From assembly GCA_023935145.1 (NCBI GenBank), contig CM043698.1:142431001-142495000 (forward strand): DNA of 64,000 nt, in the 5' to 3' direction. The position numbers were made by a program, and so were the translations under genes. This document shows positions 61,500 to 64,000 of this stretch, in pieces (positions within the stretch are counted from its first letter, which is position 1; every line of letters begins with the position of its first letter). Source of the DNA: Bretschneidera sinensis (Eukaryota > Streptophyta > Magnoliopsida > Brassicales > Akaniaceae). The notes under the pieces are model-generated. The model did no database searches. It worked only from the letters and a program-made list of their open reading frames with translations, and was not told the DNA's origin.

Positions 61500-61988
61500 C
61501 ATCGAAATTTAAATAACAAGAATTCAAACAACACGCACACATAAAAAATTAAACAAAGAAATTTAACGAGGTTCGGCAATGAACCTATTCCTCGGACCAA
61601 CACCCAAAGTATTTGACTATTTGGCAAAAGCCACAGAAAATTACAACACACTCTGTCTCTCACACTATCTTCTTATGTGTGTTGAGATGTTGATGATGAT
61701 ATTGAAACCAATGTTTCAATGCCTATTTATAGGCTCAGCATTGAGTGTGAACATGAGTACGAACATAAAACAAGATTGAGTGTGAACATGAGTCTGAACA
61801 CAAAACAAGATAAAAAGAAATGGTAGCTGGCAAAGACCAATTTGGCAGCTGCTGGCAAAGTCCAATTTTGCAGCTGCTACCTCTTTTTTATCTTGTCCTT
61901 CCTTTTTACCTTGTCTCCACTCCATCGAAAGTTCATTATTTTATTTCTCCCACTTGGCCACCAATAACAATTGTCTCCACCAATAACA
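61500..61988 (-). repeat. 3' LTR of a Ty1/copia relic (approximate)
   Basis: The right edge is defined by accaataaca followed by the complement of a polypurine tract (tctcccacttgg, 61990-62001). The sequence includes aacgaggttcggcaatgaac and a TATA-like ctatttataggc, common in plant copia LTRs. The left edge is not resolved. A short duplication, ccaccaataacaa, lies next to the tract. Confidence 0.55.
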
Positions 61989-62389
61989 ATCTCCCACTTG
62001 GAGACAATGTACCATTTGTAACGAAATTCCCACATAGTCAAAACTAGGTGTGAGTCTTCTTCCGCTTCTTCAGGCGCGAAAACCGATCGAAGCTGAACAT
62101 CCTTTTAGCTTCTCAATCATAACAGTCTTCCAATGCTCCTTGCATGGATTATTCATGAATCTGCTCACGACTTCATTCTTAAGAAGTCCAAGGTAGTGAT
62201 TGGACCTTCTTAGAGGTAGAACATTGGTGCCTAAATCTGCAGAACTTTCTTCCGTGGTATTCTTGTCAGCATGAATGCATCATTTCGTACCATTTTTTGG
62301 AATGTAATGATACCGATCATCCATATGCTTCGTCCCCTCATGGAACACCGGATTCCTCCACAAGTGTCATGCACTTTGGTTATCCGAAG

Positions 62390-63480
62390 ACACCACCACC
62401 TGCTCTTTTAGGACCTCTCAATCGTTCAACAACCCTTTGCACCACATAGCCTCCTTTATGGCTTCCGTTGCCGCTATGTGTTCTGCCCCGGTTGTTATGA
62501 GTGCTACCACTGGCTGCCACTGAGCCTTCAAATACCTCAACAACCACTTCATCCCAAGCCAATGCTTCTTTTCGAGATTACTCACAAATCTGCTGAGAAC
62601 ACCCATTGCCTGAGAAATATCCGGTCTAGTGCTCACCATCATGCACATGACTGGTCTATCCGCACTACAGTAAGGGACCTTATCCATTTCCTTCTTCTCC
62701 TCATCCATTCCAGGACATCTTTTGCTGGAGAACTTGAAATGACCAGTAAGGGGAATCTTCATTGGTTCCCTTTCCCGAATTCTTCTCATCTCAAGGATCT
62801 TTTGTGTAAGGCTGAGATCCTTCCTCTCGAAATCCTCATTGAGTTGAGATGTAAACCTTTCCATCCTCTTCCTGTTGTTCCAAACCAACAGCATATCAAT
62901 GACATAGATGAGGATACTCACCATCTTCACCACCTTGTGTCCAAGTGAGAAAGTTTCTATGAGACTTATGTCTTCTCTTCTCGTGAACCCATTCGCCACT
63001 AGCCTAGCCTTGTTCCGGTCTTCATCTCCTGGAGGGTACCCTTCTTTGATCTTGTAAGTCCACTTACAATTCACAACTCTCTGTTTTCCTGGAATTTTCA
63101 CCAATTCCCAGAAGTTGTTCTTAATCAAAGAATTCATTTCTTCCTCCATAGCCAGCTGCCACTTTGACGAATCCTTACACTCCATGGCATCCGTGTAAAT
63201 CTCTTGTTCACTCATCTCTCTTTCTGTCCAATGAGCTGTTGCATGGTTCATCATCTCCGAGATACACCTTTTCGAAATCACCTTACACATAATTTTGGAG
63301 TATCTCCTTTTGACAGGTAGCATGAAAAATTGCACCAGAATCTATCACCCACAAATCATTACGTACAACAACAGAAAGAATCAAAGCATCAGAATCTTTA
63401 TCAGAAAGATTAATAGAATTTTTACTTTCCTAATTATCATTCTGCTTTGGTGCTTTGCAATCTCTCATCAGATGTATTCA
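62390..63480 (-). pseudogene. Ty1/copia pol relic lacking integrase
   Basis: From high to low coordinates: the end of a knuckle (HLMRDCKAPK, about 63460); protease with LWVIDSGAIFHATC (about 63352-63312); then directly reverse transcriptase in a long open frame, 63335-62418 (WQLAMEEEMNSLIKNNFWEL, WTYKIKEG, ARLVANGFTRRED). The RT frame jumps from FSLGHKVVKMVSIL to YVIDMLLVWNN, so its central block is missing, and the YVDDML box is changed to YVIDML. RNase H residues follow (AEHIAATEAIKEAMW). The element is a deletion derivative, and its 5' part lies beyond or in the unassigned right edge. Confidence 0.85.
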
Positions 63481-63559
63481 TGTTCTTCGACTGTCGTCGC
63501 ACAAGCCCACTGTATGCTTCATTCCAGCCCACACTTGGCATGGATCAATTAACCTCTCT

Positions 63560-64000
63560 GTCGGGTGATTTCCTAAGAGACCATGGCTAACATTGGTTCA
63601 AGGCTTTACCACATGTACAACCCACTATTTTGCCTTCTGGATCCTGGCTCCAACACTTAGTTTGGATTCGTTCACCTCGGGCACAGCGCACTTGTCTTGC
63701 GCATAGCCCACTTGACTTGCACACAGCTAACCTACCTTGCTCATTTGCCATGCCTTCCTCATGCCCGTGGCTAACATGGGCGTAAGGTCACTGCATGTTG
63801 CCTCTTTTGCGCCTCCACGATTTTAAGGTAGTAACAAACCACCCCCACCAGAAAAGTCTGACGTCTTCGTCGAAAGGTGTTCCCACAGCCTTGTCGAATC
63901 AAGTTGAGTTATTCTGTAAGAGGCATGTGCATGGACCCTTCCACCAGGCTCGAGCTCAGGATTGTGTTCCACTGCTTATCTCGGATGACCATTCGTTTTG
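63560..64000. other. unassigned, less AT-rich right edge
   Basis: Base composition rises in G and C. At 63675-63735 a short degenerate repeat of about 21 bases (gcgcacttgtcttgcgca, then gcccacttgacttgcacaca) occurs two to three times. No protein domain recognised. Confidence 0.5.

Overview
This window looks like a transposon-rich, AT-rich stretch of a flowering-plant nuclear genome, probably a eudicot. It holds spliced plant gene pieces (Rab geranylgeranyltransferase beta, CONSTANS-like B-box, LRR-malectin receptor kinase, GDSL lipase) embedded in Ty3 and Ty1 LTR retrotransposons, a tRNA-derived SINE and an endogenous caulimovirid. No host gene appears complete. All homology calls come from reading translated motifs; alignments between repeat copies were made by eye, so boundaries may be off by a few bases and identities are approximate.

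Layout. 1-1635: the 5' part (exons 1-4) of a RabGGT-beta gene on the minus strand, broken after exon 4. 2115-4231: a possible non-autonomous hAT-like element. 6787-17430: a COL9/COL10-like B-box gene split by a dead 9.3-kb Ty3 element (7177-16497, target duplication ttgat) that itself carries a SINE at its very end. 17431-19872: AT-rich sequence with a small TIR element.

19873-45348 is the most remarkable part: a giant palindrome. Both arms carry the LRR exons of one LRR-malectin receptor-kinase gene in opposite orientation, around a loop of about 2.2 kb (33945-36106) that holds the last LRR exons and part of the malectin domain. After duplication each arm took different insertions: the left arm a 9.4-kb caulimovirid-like endogenous pararetrovirus (20416-29775) and a solo LTR (31278-32355); the right arm a complete short-LTR Ty1/copia element (36945-41788, target duplication atctg). 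The pararetrovirus is itself a nested palindrome: a circularly permuted near-full genome followed by an inverted 2.3-kb partial copy.

45349-48602 is AT-rich with an inverted array of short units. 48603-57357 is a second Ty3 chromovirus of the same family as the first, with both LTRs, a tRNA-Met-like primer site, gag-pol and a chromodomain, but several stops. 57796-58109 is the terminal exon of a GDSL lipase / myrosinase-associated-type gene. 61500-63480 is a deleted Ty1/copia relic lacking integrase. The last 450 bases are less AT-rich and unassigned.

The genes do not form a pathway. What unites the window is nested insertion and inverted duplication. If transcribed, the receptor-kinase palindrome and the viral palindrome could both fold into long double-stranded RNA; that is an inference for testing, not something the sequence proves.
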